From Paraburkholderia oxyphila NBRC 105797 (GTDB lineage Bacteria > Pseudomonadota > Gammaproteobacteria > Burkholderiales > Burkholderiaceae), in assembly GCF_000685075.1 (NCBI RefSeq), contig NZ_BAYD01000115.1, positions 1-32,824 on the forward strand: a stretch of 32,824 nt of DNA. Direction: 5' to 3'. The notes under the pieces were generated by a model. The model made no database searches. It saw only the letters and a list, made by a program, of their open reading frames with translations, and was not told the DNA's origin. The position numbers were made by a program, and so were the translations under genes. Every line of letters begins with the position of its first letter. Positions within the stretch are counted from its first letter, which is position 1. Below are positions 8,711 through 17,085 of this stretch, piece after piece.

Positions 8711-9427
8711 ATGCGGGCGCTCGTGACAGGCGGCAGCGGCGCGCTCGGGCAAGCCATCTGCATGGCGCTGGCGCAGGCGGGCCACGAAGTGTGGGTGCAC
8801 GCGAACCGCCATCTCGGCGCGGCCGAGGACGTCGCGCGGCGCATCAGCGAAGCGGGGGGCGCCGCGCAGGCGATCGCCTTCGACGTGACCGACGCCGATG
8901 CCGCACAGGCCGCGCTCGAAGGCCTGATCGAAGACGCGCCGGTGCAGATCCTCGTGAACAACGCCGGCATCCACGACGACGCGCCGCTCGCCGGCATGAC
9001 GCGCGAACAATGGCGCCGCGTGATCGACGTTTCGCTCAATGGCTTTTTCAACGTCACGCAGCCGCTCTTGCTGCCGATGATCCGCACGCGCCATGGGCGC
9101 ATCGTCAATATCGCCTCGCTCGCGGGCGTCATGGGCAATCGCGGGCAGGTCAACTATTCGGCTGCGAAGGCCGGCTTGATTGGCGCGACCAAGGCGCTCT
9201 CGCTGGAGGTCGCCTCGCGCGGCATCACGGTGAACGCAATCGCGCCCGGCGTCATCGCGTCGGCCATGGCCGAGCGCGCGTTTCCCGCCGAGCGCATCAA
9301 GCAGCTCGTGCCCGCGCAGCGCGCCGGGCAGCCGGAAGAGGTGGCCGGCATGGTCGCGTATCTCGTATCCGACGCGGCCGCGTACGTGACCGGGCAAGTC
9401 CTGTCGATCAACGGCGGGCTCGCGTAG
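8711..9427 (+). CDS. FabG-like 3-oxoacyl-ACP reductase (SDR family)
   Basis: A 238-residue short-chain dehydrogenase. It has the NAD(P)-binding TGGSGALG motif at residues 6-13, NNAG near 79-82, a catalytic Ser near 136 and YSAAK with Tyr149 and Lys153, and ends ITGQ-like then INGGLA as in FabG. It would reduce the 3-oxoacyl-ACP intermediates of the polyene chain. The start is backed by a strong AAAGGAGA ribosome-binding site. It follows the ACP gene with a gap of about 120 bases that shows no gene. Confidence 0.88.
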   Translation: MRALVTGGSGALGQAICMALAQAGHEVWVHANRHLGAAEDVARRISEAGGAAQAIAFDVTDADAAQAALEGLIEDAPVQILVNNAGIHDDAPLAGMTREQWRRVIDVSLNGFFNVTQPLLLPMIRTRHGRIVNIASLAGVMGNRGQVNYSAAKAGLIGATKALSLEVASRGITVNAIAPGVIASAMAERAFPAERIKQLVPAQRAGQPEEVAGMVAYLVSDAAAYVTGQVLSINGGLA

Positions 9428-9474
9428 GCGCGAGCGCGTATTTTGTCCGTCGACGATTTCCTGAGGAATTTCGA

Positions 9475-10761
9475 GTGTCTGTGCAAACTGTCGACGCCGG
9501 CTGGCGTTCGCAATCGATGACTTCTGCGCCTGTGGCGCCGCACGGCCCCGCGCAGCAAAGCGCGCTGCGGCTCGTGCAGATCGATCATGCGCGCCTTGCA
9601 GCGTTGCTGGGCGGCGCGCACGGTGCCGGCGAAGCGGGTCCTGCCGCGGCCTTCGAGCGCGCGTTTCCGGGTGCGATCGGCGCGGCTTGCATGGGCGTGG
9701 CGGCGCACTGGCCGCTGCTGGCCGACGCCGTGCCCGACTTGCCGCTCGCGCCGGTGCATATGACGCGCCTCGAGCCGCAGCACGCCGCCGGTGCGCCACA
9801 CGGCACGCCTCGCGCGGGCCACGACGCATCCTGTTACGAAATCTGGCAATGCGCAGCGGACGATCTGCTCAGCGTGCGGCGCGGCGCGCTGCACTACCGC
9901 TATAGCGCGGCGGCGGGACTCGTGTTCGGCAGCATCGTGCTGAACGAAGCCGATTTCGCGGCCGAGCCCGGAACACACGCACCTGCGCACGCACAAGCGC
10001 CGCTGGAGCGTGCGACCGACGCGGCCTATCGGATGCTGTTCGATCTGCTCGACACGCTGGACATGCCGCATCCGCTGCGCATCTGGAACACCGTGCCCGC
10101 GATCAACGTCGAGCAGCATGGCGCCGAGCGCTATCGTCAGTTCAATGCGGGACGCCAGCATGCATTCGAGGCGAGCCGCCGTGCGCTCACCGGCAGCGTG
10201 CCGGCGGCCTGCGCGCTCGGCTCGGTCGGGCCGCTATCGGCGCAAGGCGTACCGGCCGAACCGCTCGCGGTGTACTTCCTCGCGAGCCGCACGAGCGCCG
10301 ACGCCATCGAGAACCCGCGCCAGGTGAGCGCATTCGATTACCCGGCGCAATACGGCGCGCGTGCCCCGACATTCGCACGCGCGGCCGCCTGGTCCGGCGC
10401 GCCCGGCGCATGCATCGCGCCGGTGCTGTTTATTTCCGGCACGGCGAGCATCGTCGGGCACCGCACCGTGCACCACGGCGACGTGCTGGCGCAAACGCGC
10501 GAAACGCTCGCGAATCTCGCGGCCGTGCTGGACCAGGCCGCGCGGCAGGGCCATGGGCCGTTCGCGCTGGCGGATCTCGCGTTCAAGGTCTACGTGCGCG
10601 ACGGCGCCGATGCGGCCATGCTCGCCGCCATCGACCGGCTGCTGCACGAAGCGGCCGGCCCGCACGTGCGCCCGCTCTATCTGCACGCGGACGTGTGCCG
10701 CTCGGACCTGCTGATCGAGATCGAGGCGAGCGCGGGTTACGCCGTGGCGAGCTTCGCCTGA
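9475..10761 (+). CDS. xanB2: XanB2/Hyg5-type chorismatase (hydroxybenzoate synthase)
   Basis: A 428-residue protein of the chorismatase/'pteridine-dependent dioxygenase-like' family. The C-terminal half shows VLFISGTASIVGHRT followed by HHGD and a QTRETLANL helix, which is characteristic of XanB2, FkbO and Hyg5 enzymes that hydrolyse chorismate. XanB2 makes 3- and 4-hydroxybenzoate, the former being the xanthomonadin starter unit, and its position inside an aryl polyene locus fits that. The start is a GTG at 9475 with a GAGGAA ribosome-binding site six bases upstream. An ATG 14 codons later is possible but has no such site. It is longer than XanB2 because of Ala-rich insertions. Confidence 0.8.
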   Translation: MSVQTVDAGWRSQSMTSAPVAPHGPAQQSALRLVQIDHARLAALLGGAHGAGEAGPAAAFERAFPGAIGAACMGVAAHWPLLADAVPDLPLAPVHMTRLEPQHAAGAPHGTPRAGHDASCYEIWQCAADDLLSVRRGALHYRYSAAAGLVFGSIVLNEADFAAEPGTHAPAHAQAPLERATDAAYRMLFDLLDTLDMPHPLRIWNTVPAINVEQHGAERYRQFNAGRQHAFEASRRALTGSVPAACALGSVGPLSAQGVPAEPLAVYFLASRTSADAIENPRQVSAFDYPAQYGARAPTFARAAAWSGAPGACIAPVLFISGTASIVGHRTVHHGDVLAQTRETLANLAAVLDQAARQGHGPFALADLAFKVYVRDGADAAMLAAIDRLLHEAAGPHVRPLYLHADVCRSDLLIEIEASAGYAVASFA

Positions 10762-10875
10762 TGCGCAGAGGGCCCGTAGAGATGCATTGCATTGCCATGA
10801 CCGCACGCGCACGATGTCGAAGAGACATGTCCAGGGTCGTCGGCGAGTCATAAAATTTTGTCAGTATCCCGTTCC

Positions 10876-11670
10876 ATGCAATCGGCCCCATCCATGTCCA
10901 CGCCCCCCGCTTCGACCACGCACCTCGTCCTGATCCCGAGCTACAACCCGGGCCTCAAGGTCGACGAAACCGTGCGCGCCGCGCGTGCGCAGTGGAACCC
11001 CGTGTGGGTAGTGGTGGACGGCAGCACGGACGGCAGCGTCGAGCGCCTGCAGGCGATGGCGATGAACGATCCGGGGCTGCATGTGATCGCGTTGCCGACC
11101 AACCGCGGCAAGGGCGGCGCGGTGCTCGCGGGCATCGAGGCCGCGTCGGCGAGTGGCTTCACGCATGTGCTCACGATGGACTCGGACGGTCAGCATCCGG
11201 CCGACCTGATTCCGCGCTTCATGGCCGCTTCGCAGGCGGCGCCCGACGCGATGGTGCTGGGCCTGCCGAAATTCGACGCGAGCGCGCCGCAGATTCGCGT
11301 GCAGGGGCGGCGCCTGTCGAACCTGTTTGCGGACATCGAGACGCTATGGGCCGGAATTGGCGATTCGCTCTACGGCTTTCGCGTCTACCCGATCGAACCG
11401 CTCAGGACGATCATGCGGCACCAACCGTGGATGCGCCGCTTCGACTTCGACCCCGAGGCGGCCGTGCGCCTGTGCTGGGCCGGCGTGCGGCCGATCCAGA
11501 TCGAGGCGCCGGTGCGCTACTTCCGGGCGCACGAAGGTGGCGTGTCGCATTTCAACTATGCGCGCGACAACCTGCTGCTTTCGTGGATGCATCTGCGGCT
11601 CGTGGCTGGGTTCGGCGTGAGATTGCCGTTGCTTGCCGCGCGGCGTGTGCTGGGGCGGGAGACGGTGTAG
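10876..11670 (+). CDS. Family 2 glycosyltransferase of the aryl polyene locus
   Basis: A 264-residue GT-A glycosyltransferase. IPSYNPG opens the Rossmann-like nucleotide-sugar domain, VVVDGSTDGS carries the first Asp, and TMDSDGQHP near 101-109 is the DxD metal-binding motif. A short amphipathic C terminus follows (NLLLSWMHLRL). Such enzymes in aryl polyene clusters are thought to add a sugar to the lipid-linked head group. The start is uncertain: ATG at 10876 and at 10894 are both possible, neither with a clear ribosome-binding site. It is the last gene of the GC-rich block; base composition drops sharply just after it. Confidence 0.8.
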   Translation: MQSAPSMSTPPASTTHLVLIPSYNPGLKVDETVRAARAQWNPVWVVVDGSTDGSVERLQAMAMNDPGLHVIALPTNRGKGGAVLAGIEAASASGFTHVLTMDSDGQHPADLIPRFMAASQAAPDAMVLGLPKFDASAPQIRVQGRRLSNLFADIETLWAGIGDSLYGFRVYPIEPLRTIMRHQPWMRRFDFDPEAAVRLCWAGVRPIQIEAPVRYFRAHEGGVSHFNYARDNLLLSWMHLRLVAGFGVRLPLLAARRVLGRETV

Positions 11671-11774
11671 TGCCGATTTGCGGGCGCTTCGCCTGGACGC
11701 GCGTGCATATTATTTCGTCATCCGAATTGAAGGGGTGTATAGCTGCCTGGTTTGGCGTGGTCAATATCGGGCCG

Positions 11775-13019
11775 CTATTGGTTCGATAAATGAACTCGCC
11801 GATACAGGTTGTTTTGGCGTTTCAGCAGGCCGCAATCTACAAGATATCGCCGCAGTCTGGCGTGGTCGGTAGTGAACAATTGGCATATTTTCGATGCTTC
11901 AGCTTCGGTGTAGTCGACATTCAAAGCGAAAGTATCCATAATTTTTCTGGCGATATCATCGTTTTCCAGCTGCCGATCGCTCAAATCTCCGGCCCGACGG
12001 TTCGGATCATCCGTGATGTCTCTCCAGATCGAGTCAGCATCAAACAAGCTGTCTTCGTTCCGCAGGACGAGGCCAAGGCTCAGTAACCGACTGACCACTT
12101 TGTTGGTGGCTCTTATGTCAATATTAACTTTCTCCAATATTTCGGCTATGCTTTTCGCTCCAAGCACGATTGCGGCATAAACGGAACGCGTCTCATAAGA
12201 TTCCATCGCAGCGGTAATTGCGCTTCTATTGAAGCGTTTTTTCAGCGTTTTTTCACCGATCGACAAATAGTCGCTGCGAATGGGAATTTCTCCCAATTCC
12301 ATGAGCTCAGATTGCAAAGACTGAGCGCGTATCTTGTGTTCACCATTCTCGCGTTTCCGAATGATGCCGAGACCGCTCTGTCGATATTTATGCAATTCGG
12401 GCAGGGTGATCAATTCAAATGAGTCATCGAGTCTGTGAACCAGTTCTTCCCAGATTGGAGATCGTACTCTCCGAAGCCGTTGAGATTCACCCGCGCTAAC
12501 CACGCTCAGCATGGTTGGTTCGTGTAGACACAGATATCCACCAGGCGCGATGTGTTCCCAAAGTGCAGCAACGAAGCGTATGTCGTCCGCTGGCGTTGCG
12601 GCATCGATCCAGGCAATGTCAATCGATCCCCACGAGGCGATGGTTGCTTCATCGATCGCATAAAAATCTTCTCTGATGAATGTTACCGTGCTCTCATCGA
12701 TACCGGAATCCTTCAATAAACGCCATGCGTCTTCCGCCGATGATCCTTCCGCACTGAAATCATCAATGGTGATCAAACGGGGACGATATGCTTCAGGAAT
12801 TCCAACCGGGTCCAGAAGGGCGGTTCGCTCTTCCCATTTAGACGTGTCCAGTAACGCCGTGTCATGGCGCCAATCCCGCAACGCCTGCTGAAGCGCTTGC
12901 GCGATGAAAATAGTGCTGTCACCTGAACCTATCTCAACGACAGTTTCAGGGCGAGCCATGCAAATGAGTGTCGATATCAAGCGGGCGCTGTTTTCCGTGC
13001 CCATTCCAGGTCTAATCAT
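11775..13019 (-). CDS. Class I SAM methyltransferase with a winged-helix and DUF2087-like C terminus
   Basis: The 414-residue protein starts MIRPGMGTENSARL and has a methyltransferase core with VVEIGSGDST (motif I, residues 27-36) and an acidic IDIAWIDA strand near 133-140. Residues 245-322 look like a winged-helix segment (SIAEILEKVNI, then RLLSLGLVLR). Residues 369-408 (YTEAEASKICQLF then LRRYLVDCGLL) resemble DUF2087, normally attached to ArsR-type regulators. I infer a RiPP-modifying enzyme whose C-terminal domains might bind the leader or regulate the cluster. The ATG overlaps the stop of the preceding gene by eight bases. It is the last gene of the operon. Gene composition is AT-richer than the flanking genome. 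Confidence 0.65.
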   Translation of the reverse strand: MIRPGMGTENSARLISTLICMARPETVVEIGSGDSTIFIAQALQQALRDWRHDTALLDTSKWEERTALLDPVGIPEAYRPRLITIDDFSAEGSSAEDAWRLLKDSGIDESTVTFIREDFYAIDEATIASWGSIDIAWIDAATPADDIRFVAALWEHIAPGGYLCLHEPTMLSVVSAGESQRLRRVRSPIWEELVHRLDDSFELITLPELHKYRQSGLGIIRKRENGEHKIRAQSLQSELMELGEIPIRSDYLSIGEKTLKKRFNRSAITAAMESYETRSVYAAIVLGAKSIAEILEKVNIDIRATNKVVSRLLSLGLVLRNEDSLFDADSIWRDITDDPNRRAGDLSDRQLENDDIARKIMDTFALNVDYTEAEASKICQLFTTDHARLRRYLVDCGLLKRQNNLYRRVHLSNQ

Positions 13020-13707
13020 TTTCAATGGGGTTCTCCATGGAAACCACTCTTAGCATACCGGCTTCAATAAATTGATCTACACTCGATGGTGGCGATTTCG
13101 GCATTTTGTATGGATGATTACTGTGATCGAATATATTATTCGATGTTGCGCTCAAGCGAATCATTCGGCCGTTAAGTTGATTGATTGCGATGTTCCCGAT
13201 TCCGGGTGTTTCGATTAAAAAACATGTGGGTTCTATCATATAGTGCGTGGCGGATGATAGAGTGGGTTTGCGATCTGTTTCAATAAAACCATGTCGGCGT
13301 AATGTGACGAGCAGTTTGCGTGCGTTATAGATTTTTCCATTGATTTCAATGTCTGACATTGAACCCGCTGTTACGCCCTCTTCTAGTGCAATGGCGTCTC
13401 TATGACGAATCCCCGCAAACGCTTGAGTGCTTTCGACAACCACAAGAGAAGATCGAACGCCTCGTGCGCCAATAATTTGAGGAGCGTTATGGGTGATGCG
13501 TACTGCCTTAGACCATCTGACCACGGTATCAGCGGCGAGGAATTCAGGGTGGATCGTAGCAGGGCTTGGCAATACCGGTGGAACGGCTTTGCTGAGCTGG
13601 TACCTGCCGTCTTCATCAGCATGGTTGTGCTGCAGGTACTCGGCGAGTTGCCAGGCATATGCGCCAGTGCCCTGATAAAAATTTGACCGGATTGGATCGA
13701 TTCTCAT
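13012..13707 (-). CDS. Unrecognised 231-residue protein of the RiPP-like operon
   Basis: I do not recognise this family. The protein is soluble-looking, with no signal peptide or membrane segment. A segment near 120-143 (INGKIYNARKLLVTLRRHGF) could form a helix-turn-helix-like fold. The middle and C-terminal parts contain beta-prone stretches (HYMIEPTCFLIETPGIGNI). It starts six bases after the preceding methyltransferase stop and its stop overlaps the next gene, so it is almost certainly translated with them. It could be a partner or leader-binding subunit of one of the methyltransferases, or a modifying enzyme of unknown type; this is inference from position only. Confidence 0.7.
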   Translation of the reverse strand: MRIDPIRSNFYQGTGAYAWQLAEYLQHNHADEDGRYQLSKAVPPVLPSPATIHPEFLAADTVVRWSKAVRITHNAPQIIGARGVRSSLVVVESTQAFAGIRHRDAIALEEGVTAGSMSDIEINGKIYNARKLLVTLRRHGFIETDRKPTLSSATHYMIEPTCFLIETPGIGNIAINQLNGRMIRLSATSNNIFDHSNHPYKMPKSPPSSVDQFIEAGMLRVVSMENPIEND

Positions 13708-13713
13708 GGATGC

Positions 13714-14595
13714 CTAGATGGGTTTAAGGACCATAATGGCCGTCGACATGCCTGCGGCGGCGCCATCCTGCACTTTGGACTCAATGATTCGATCGACAGT
13801 GAGGCCGCAGATCTCAGCTATAGGTGCGATCTCTGAAGGTGTCCACATCCGATCCCGAAGATCACTTACGACACCCTCGATGTTTCCATCGCCATCCCAT
13901 CCAGATTGGGCAAAAACAGAGCGGTGCATGATGAGTTTTTCGGCGTCGTACTTGTAGGCCCACCAGATAAGTGAAGCCTCACCGTTGTTCCGCCGGAATG
14001 GAATAACAGTACATTTCTTGTCCATAAATGAAAGCCGTTCTGGTGTTCCATCGCCAAAGATGGCGATCATGATGCGTGAGTCGGCGTCTCGTAGCCGCGC
14101 CCTAGAACTCTGGAGCAACGATTTAAGCCTGTCGTCACTCAGAACGAAATTCACAGTCGCATCGCCGAAGGTGACAACATCGAAACGGAGTTGCGTGATT
14201 GCTTCCGGAAGGTCGAATATATCCCCGCGCATGGCATGGATGTGCTCATGCCGGGTAGCGGATTTGAAACGATCAATAGCGACCGATGAAATATCAATTC
14301 CAAAACTTTTTCCTAGCGCGAATTTGTCGGCGAGGTGCAGGAGTAATCTTCCATCGCCGCACCCTAAATCGAGAACATTGTGCCCATCGCGAACAATAGA
14401 TTCTTCAGCCGAAAAGTCCCACGTTGCGCGCACTGTAGTCAGCTCATATTCATCGAATAGTGGTTCATCGAAGTAGTAATGGCTGATTCGAAGATTTGCC
14501 ACGCCTGAAGAAACAATACGATCCAAAGGAGGCTGGAGTTCGATCGCTCTCGTGTTGCCAGGCTTTGGCCCGAAACGTCCTATACCTTCCATCAT
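13714..14595 (-). CDS. Class I SAM-dependent methyltransferase in the RiPP-like operon
   Basis: A 293-residue methyltransferase. NVLDLGCGDGRLL (residues 73-85) is motif I, FGIDISSVAIDRF (98-110) is the acidic-loop region, and MRGDIFDLPEA with FDVVTFGDATVNFVL follow as motifs II and III. It would transfer a methyl group from SAM; the substrate is unknown but context points to the repeat peptide. Two adjacent ATGs are possible. The first overlaps the MFS stop (ATGA), and the second is better spaced from an AAGGAG ribosome-binding site. The gene is AT-rich relative to the genome and lies in the overlapping operon. Confidence 0.78.
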   Translation of the reverse strand: MMEGIGRFGPKPGNTRAIELQPPLDRIVSSGVANLRISHYYFDEPLFDEYELTTVRATWDFSAEESIVRDGHNVLDLGCGDGRLLLHLADKFALGKSFGIDISSVAIDRFKSATRHEHIHAMRGDIFDLPEAITQLRFDVVTFGDATVNFVLSDDRLKSLLQSSRARLRDADSRIMIAIFGDGTPERLSFMDKKCTVIPFRRNNGEASLIWWAYKYDAEKLIMHRSVFAQSGWDGDGNIEGVVSDLRDRMWTPSEIAPIAEICGLTVDRIIESKVQDGAAAGMSTAIMVLKPI

Positions 14596-15797
14596 TTAGC
14601 TCCTTGCGCTACAGTGAAATTTGGCCTGTTCTTCACATTTATTCCAAAACCGCATGTGCCGATGATTGTTGTTGAGATTCCAATAATTCTAAGTGCCTCT
14701 CCGAAATTTGACGTGCTGATCAATCCCGCGCCGATAAAACCAAGAAATACGGAGAGCTGGATGCAAAACACGTAAGCCGGCATCTGGCTGACACGCCGCT
14801 GGGGATCTATCGCTTTCATCATAAAACTCGCCATGAGCGCATTCTGAATTCCGTTTGCGGATCCGATCAAAAACGTAGCGCATACGATGATCCAGATTAC
14901 ATTTGTCAATGAGAGCCATAATATTCCGAGGCCGATGAGGCCGGCGGCAAAGGAGGCCCCGGCGGCATCCCCGAACCGGGAAAAAATTCCCGAGAAAGTG
15001 ACAGGGCCAAAAATCAGCCCAATGCTCAGCATACTGATAGCAAGACCATAAGCTTCTGCACTCAAGCCCAATTCAGTACGAATTCTAAAAATAAGCAAAA
15101 CGTTGAGCGCGGATGTCAATATGACTGTCATCAGCAACGGAGCAACCGCGCGAATTACGCCCGGAGAGCGCAGCAGATCGACTAGATCGAATCTCGCTTT
15201 CTGCTTGTTCTGTTTCGGTTCCTGGCGAGCTTCATTGCGAAAAGTATCGAGTATCTTGAAGCATACTAAAGTTGTCGGAGCGGCCAGAAAAACCAGTACG
15301 GCCAAGAGTAACAGGCCACGTAGATTACCGGCTACACTGTACAGAACCCCGCCGAGAGCGGGGCCACACGCGTAGCCCAGGTTCCGTACTGATTGGGTTA
15401 GCCGGGTAATACGATCAAGGTGGCGCTCATCGGCGGTGTAGGTCGGAATGGCGACCATGATTGCCGACCAGAAAAGCGCGCCGGTGCATCCGAGCGCCAT
15501 TGATACAGCAATATAGCTTCCAAATTGATTAGCTAGCGATGCTCCCGCGATAAGAAACGACTGCAAAAGGAATATTGCTGGAACCGTCTTTTGAGGTCCA
15601 AAACGCTGGAGGATTGGGGGCGCAATAGGGCCGGAAAAAATGGCCCCAATGAGACCGGCTGCGAGCAATGCTGACACAGAAGAAGCGCTGTCTGCAAGCC
15701 TGAGTGCAAACGTTACCTGGGCAGCTTCATCAGTCAAGCTTCCAAATGACAAGGAGAGTAAGATAAGGAAGATGGCAATGATGCTCGCGCGTTTCAT
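14592..15797 (-). CDS. MFS transporter, probable exporter of the modified peptide
   Basis: A 401-residue protein with about 12 hydrophobic segments and an MFS-like loop after helix 2 (PPILQRFGPQKT). A central hydrophilic loop (RNEARQEPKQNKQKARFD) separates two six-helix halves. A position between the modifying enzymes of a peptide cluster suggests efflux of the product or self-protection, but the cargo is inferred. MFS rather than ABC export, with no peptidase-containing transporter nearby, means leader removal must be done elsewhere. Start and stop overlap the neighbouring genes by four bases each. Confidence 0.78.
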   Translation of the reverse strand: MKRASIIAIFLILLSLSFGSLTDEAAQVTFALRLADSASSVSALLAAGLIGAIFSGPIAPPILQRFGPQKTVPAIFLLQSFLIAGASLANQFGSYIAVSMALGCTGALFWSAIMVAIPTYTADERHLDRITRLTQSVRNLGYACGPALGGVLYSVAGNLRGLLLLAVLVFLAAPTTLVCFKILDTFRNEARQEPKQNKQKARFDLVDLLRSPGVIRAVAPLLMTVILTSALNVLLIFRIRTELGLSAEAYGLAISMLSIGLIFGPVTFSGIFSRFGDAAGASFAAGLIGLGILWLSLTNVIWIIVCATFLIGSANGIQNALMASFMMKAIDPQRRVSQMPAYVFCIQLSVFLGFIGAGLISTSNFGEALRIIGISTTIIGTCGFGINVKNRPNFTVAQGAK

Positions 15798-16993
15798 TGA
15801 AGCGCCCCCCAGCGTGCCAATGCACTAACGACGCGTGCGCAATCGCCGTTGAGGTGATCAACTGTCTTGTTAAAGAAATGAGAAATATCGACCGGTTGCC
15901 CCAGGGTCAACTGGCTTAGAAGGCCGTTTAGCAGATAGCTATACGCGAAGTTCGCGCAGTGGCCGTTGGCCGCAATCAAGAGCTCCCCTGTTTCCAGCAA
16001 TGGTATCCATTGGAGGGTGCTTATGCTGTTGAGCGCTATGACATCGTCAACTTTCTCGACTTCCACAACTGGACGGCCGACATTCAGGCGGCTACTGGTG
16101 TCCGATATTAGTTGGGAAATCATCATTCGTTTCCCAAGAGATGCTTCACTAACCAGGGTTTTTAACGATGAGAGCAAAAAAACATTGTCGGGGTTGAGAT
16201 TGGTGATGCCGGAGGAACGAACGTCATGGCGGGTACGACCAGGGGCATGCAGCATTTTTTTCGCAAAATTCACATATTCTTGAACATCGTTACCTGTTTC
16301 CCAAAATGCGATATTCACATTTACAGGCGGCCCTGATTGTGTCTCGGCTACATGGAGCCAGTCCTCTGGAAAATACGCTACGCGATCTGTCTTGTTCTCA
16401 AGCGGTACGCCTTCAGCCTTGAACTGTTCATAACCGGGGAACTTGACACCAAGAAGATCGGATCGCGTTCCAGGCCACGTGAACATTGTTTTTCCATCAC
16501 GTAAAGTAAATCCGAAATTGTGCGCGTGGTCAACGTGGATTCCGACATGTGTGGACGAATATCGACCAATAAAGCAATCGATATCAACACGGCCACCAGG
16601 TCGATAGCCTAGCAATAAGGCGAGTTGGTCTGCAAATGATTTTGCGATATCCCAGAGCGTAGGGCTTGCCGCATGCAATCCATAATACATGACCGCCCAT
16701 TCGCTGTCTCCAGCCAGGCGATCAGCTCTTGTCAGGTAGTCATCGAGAGTCGCATCTTCGTCGAGCACCAGAAAATCACAGCGCGGTTTTGGCGTGCGCA
16801 CTCCATCGAGAGCAGTTATGGCTTCAGATTGAGCATTGCGAGACCGGATTTCGTTCGCGCACGCTTTGTATTGTCTGAGTGCACGCAAAACATCATCTTC
16901 ATTGATTGGGATATCCGAGATGGCTAGCTCCGCAGCGTGCTTGCCCCAATATTCCTTCACGAACTGCGGCGAATGAAAATCGACCATGTTCAT
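15794..16993 (-). CDS. JmjC/cupin-type Fe(II)/2-oxoglutarate oxygenase
   Basis: The 399-residue protein has the cupin/JmjC hydroxylase pattern. The iron triad candidates are His153 and Asp155 (in GIHVDHAHNF) and His214 (in FPEDWLHVAET), followed by VNVNIAFW, a typical last strand of the double-stranded beta-helix. A helical C-terminal region (about 270-399) may serve dimerisation or substrate binding, as in ribosomal oxygenases. Related enzymes hydroxylate Asn, Asp, His or Arg side chains in proteins. Here the likely substrate is the repeat peptide encoded just upstream; that is inference. It is the first enzyme gene after the precursor, 92 bases downstream with a hairpin between. Starts at 16993 or 16987 are both possible. 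Confidence 0.75.
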   Translation of the reverse strand: MNMVDFHSPQFVKEYWGKHAAELAISDIPINEDDVLRALRQYKACANEIRSRNAQSEAITALDGVRTPKPRCDFLVLDEDATLDDYLTRADRLAGDSEWAVMYYGLHAASPTLWDIAKSFADQLALLLGYRPGGRVDIDCFIGRYSSTHVGIHVDHAHNFGFTLRDGKTMFTWPGTRSDLLGVKFPGYEQFKAEGVPLENKTDRVAYFPEDWLHVAETQSGPPVNVNIAFWETGNDVQEYVNFAKKMLHAPGRTRHDVRSSGITNLNPDNVFLLSSLKTLVSEASLGKRMMISQLISDTSSRLNVGRPVVEVEKVDDVIALNSISTLQWIPLLETGELLIAANGHCANFAYSYLLNGLLSQLTLGQPVDISHFFNKTVDHLNGDCARVVSALARWGALQ

Positions 16994-17021
16994 TTCCCGC
17001 TGGAGAAAGGTATGGCAGTGC

Positions 17022-17046
17022 GAACAAGGGGTTAAACCCCTTGTTC
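17022..17046 (-). terminator. Perfect hairpin between precursor and enzyme genes (attenuator or RNA-stability element)
   Basis: GAACAAGGGG (17022-17031) pairs with CCCCTTGTTC (17037-17046) across a five-base loop. It lies between the stop of the repeat peptide gene and the start of the oxygenase gene. No T-run follows in the direction of transcription, so it is not a standard intrinsic terminator. It could slow polymerase or stop 3' decay, giving more precursor message than enzyme message. Confidence 0.65.
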
Positions 17047-17085
17047 AAGAAGACTGCCTGGTAATCTGGAAGGGTGCCTTGAACT

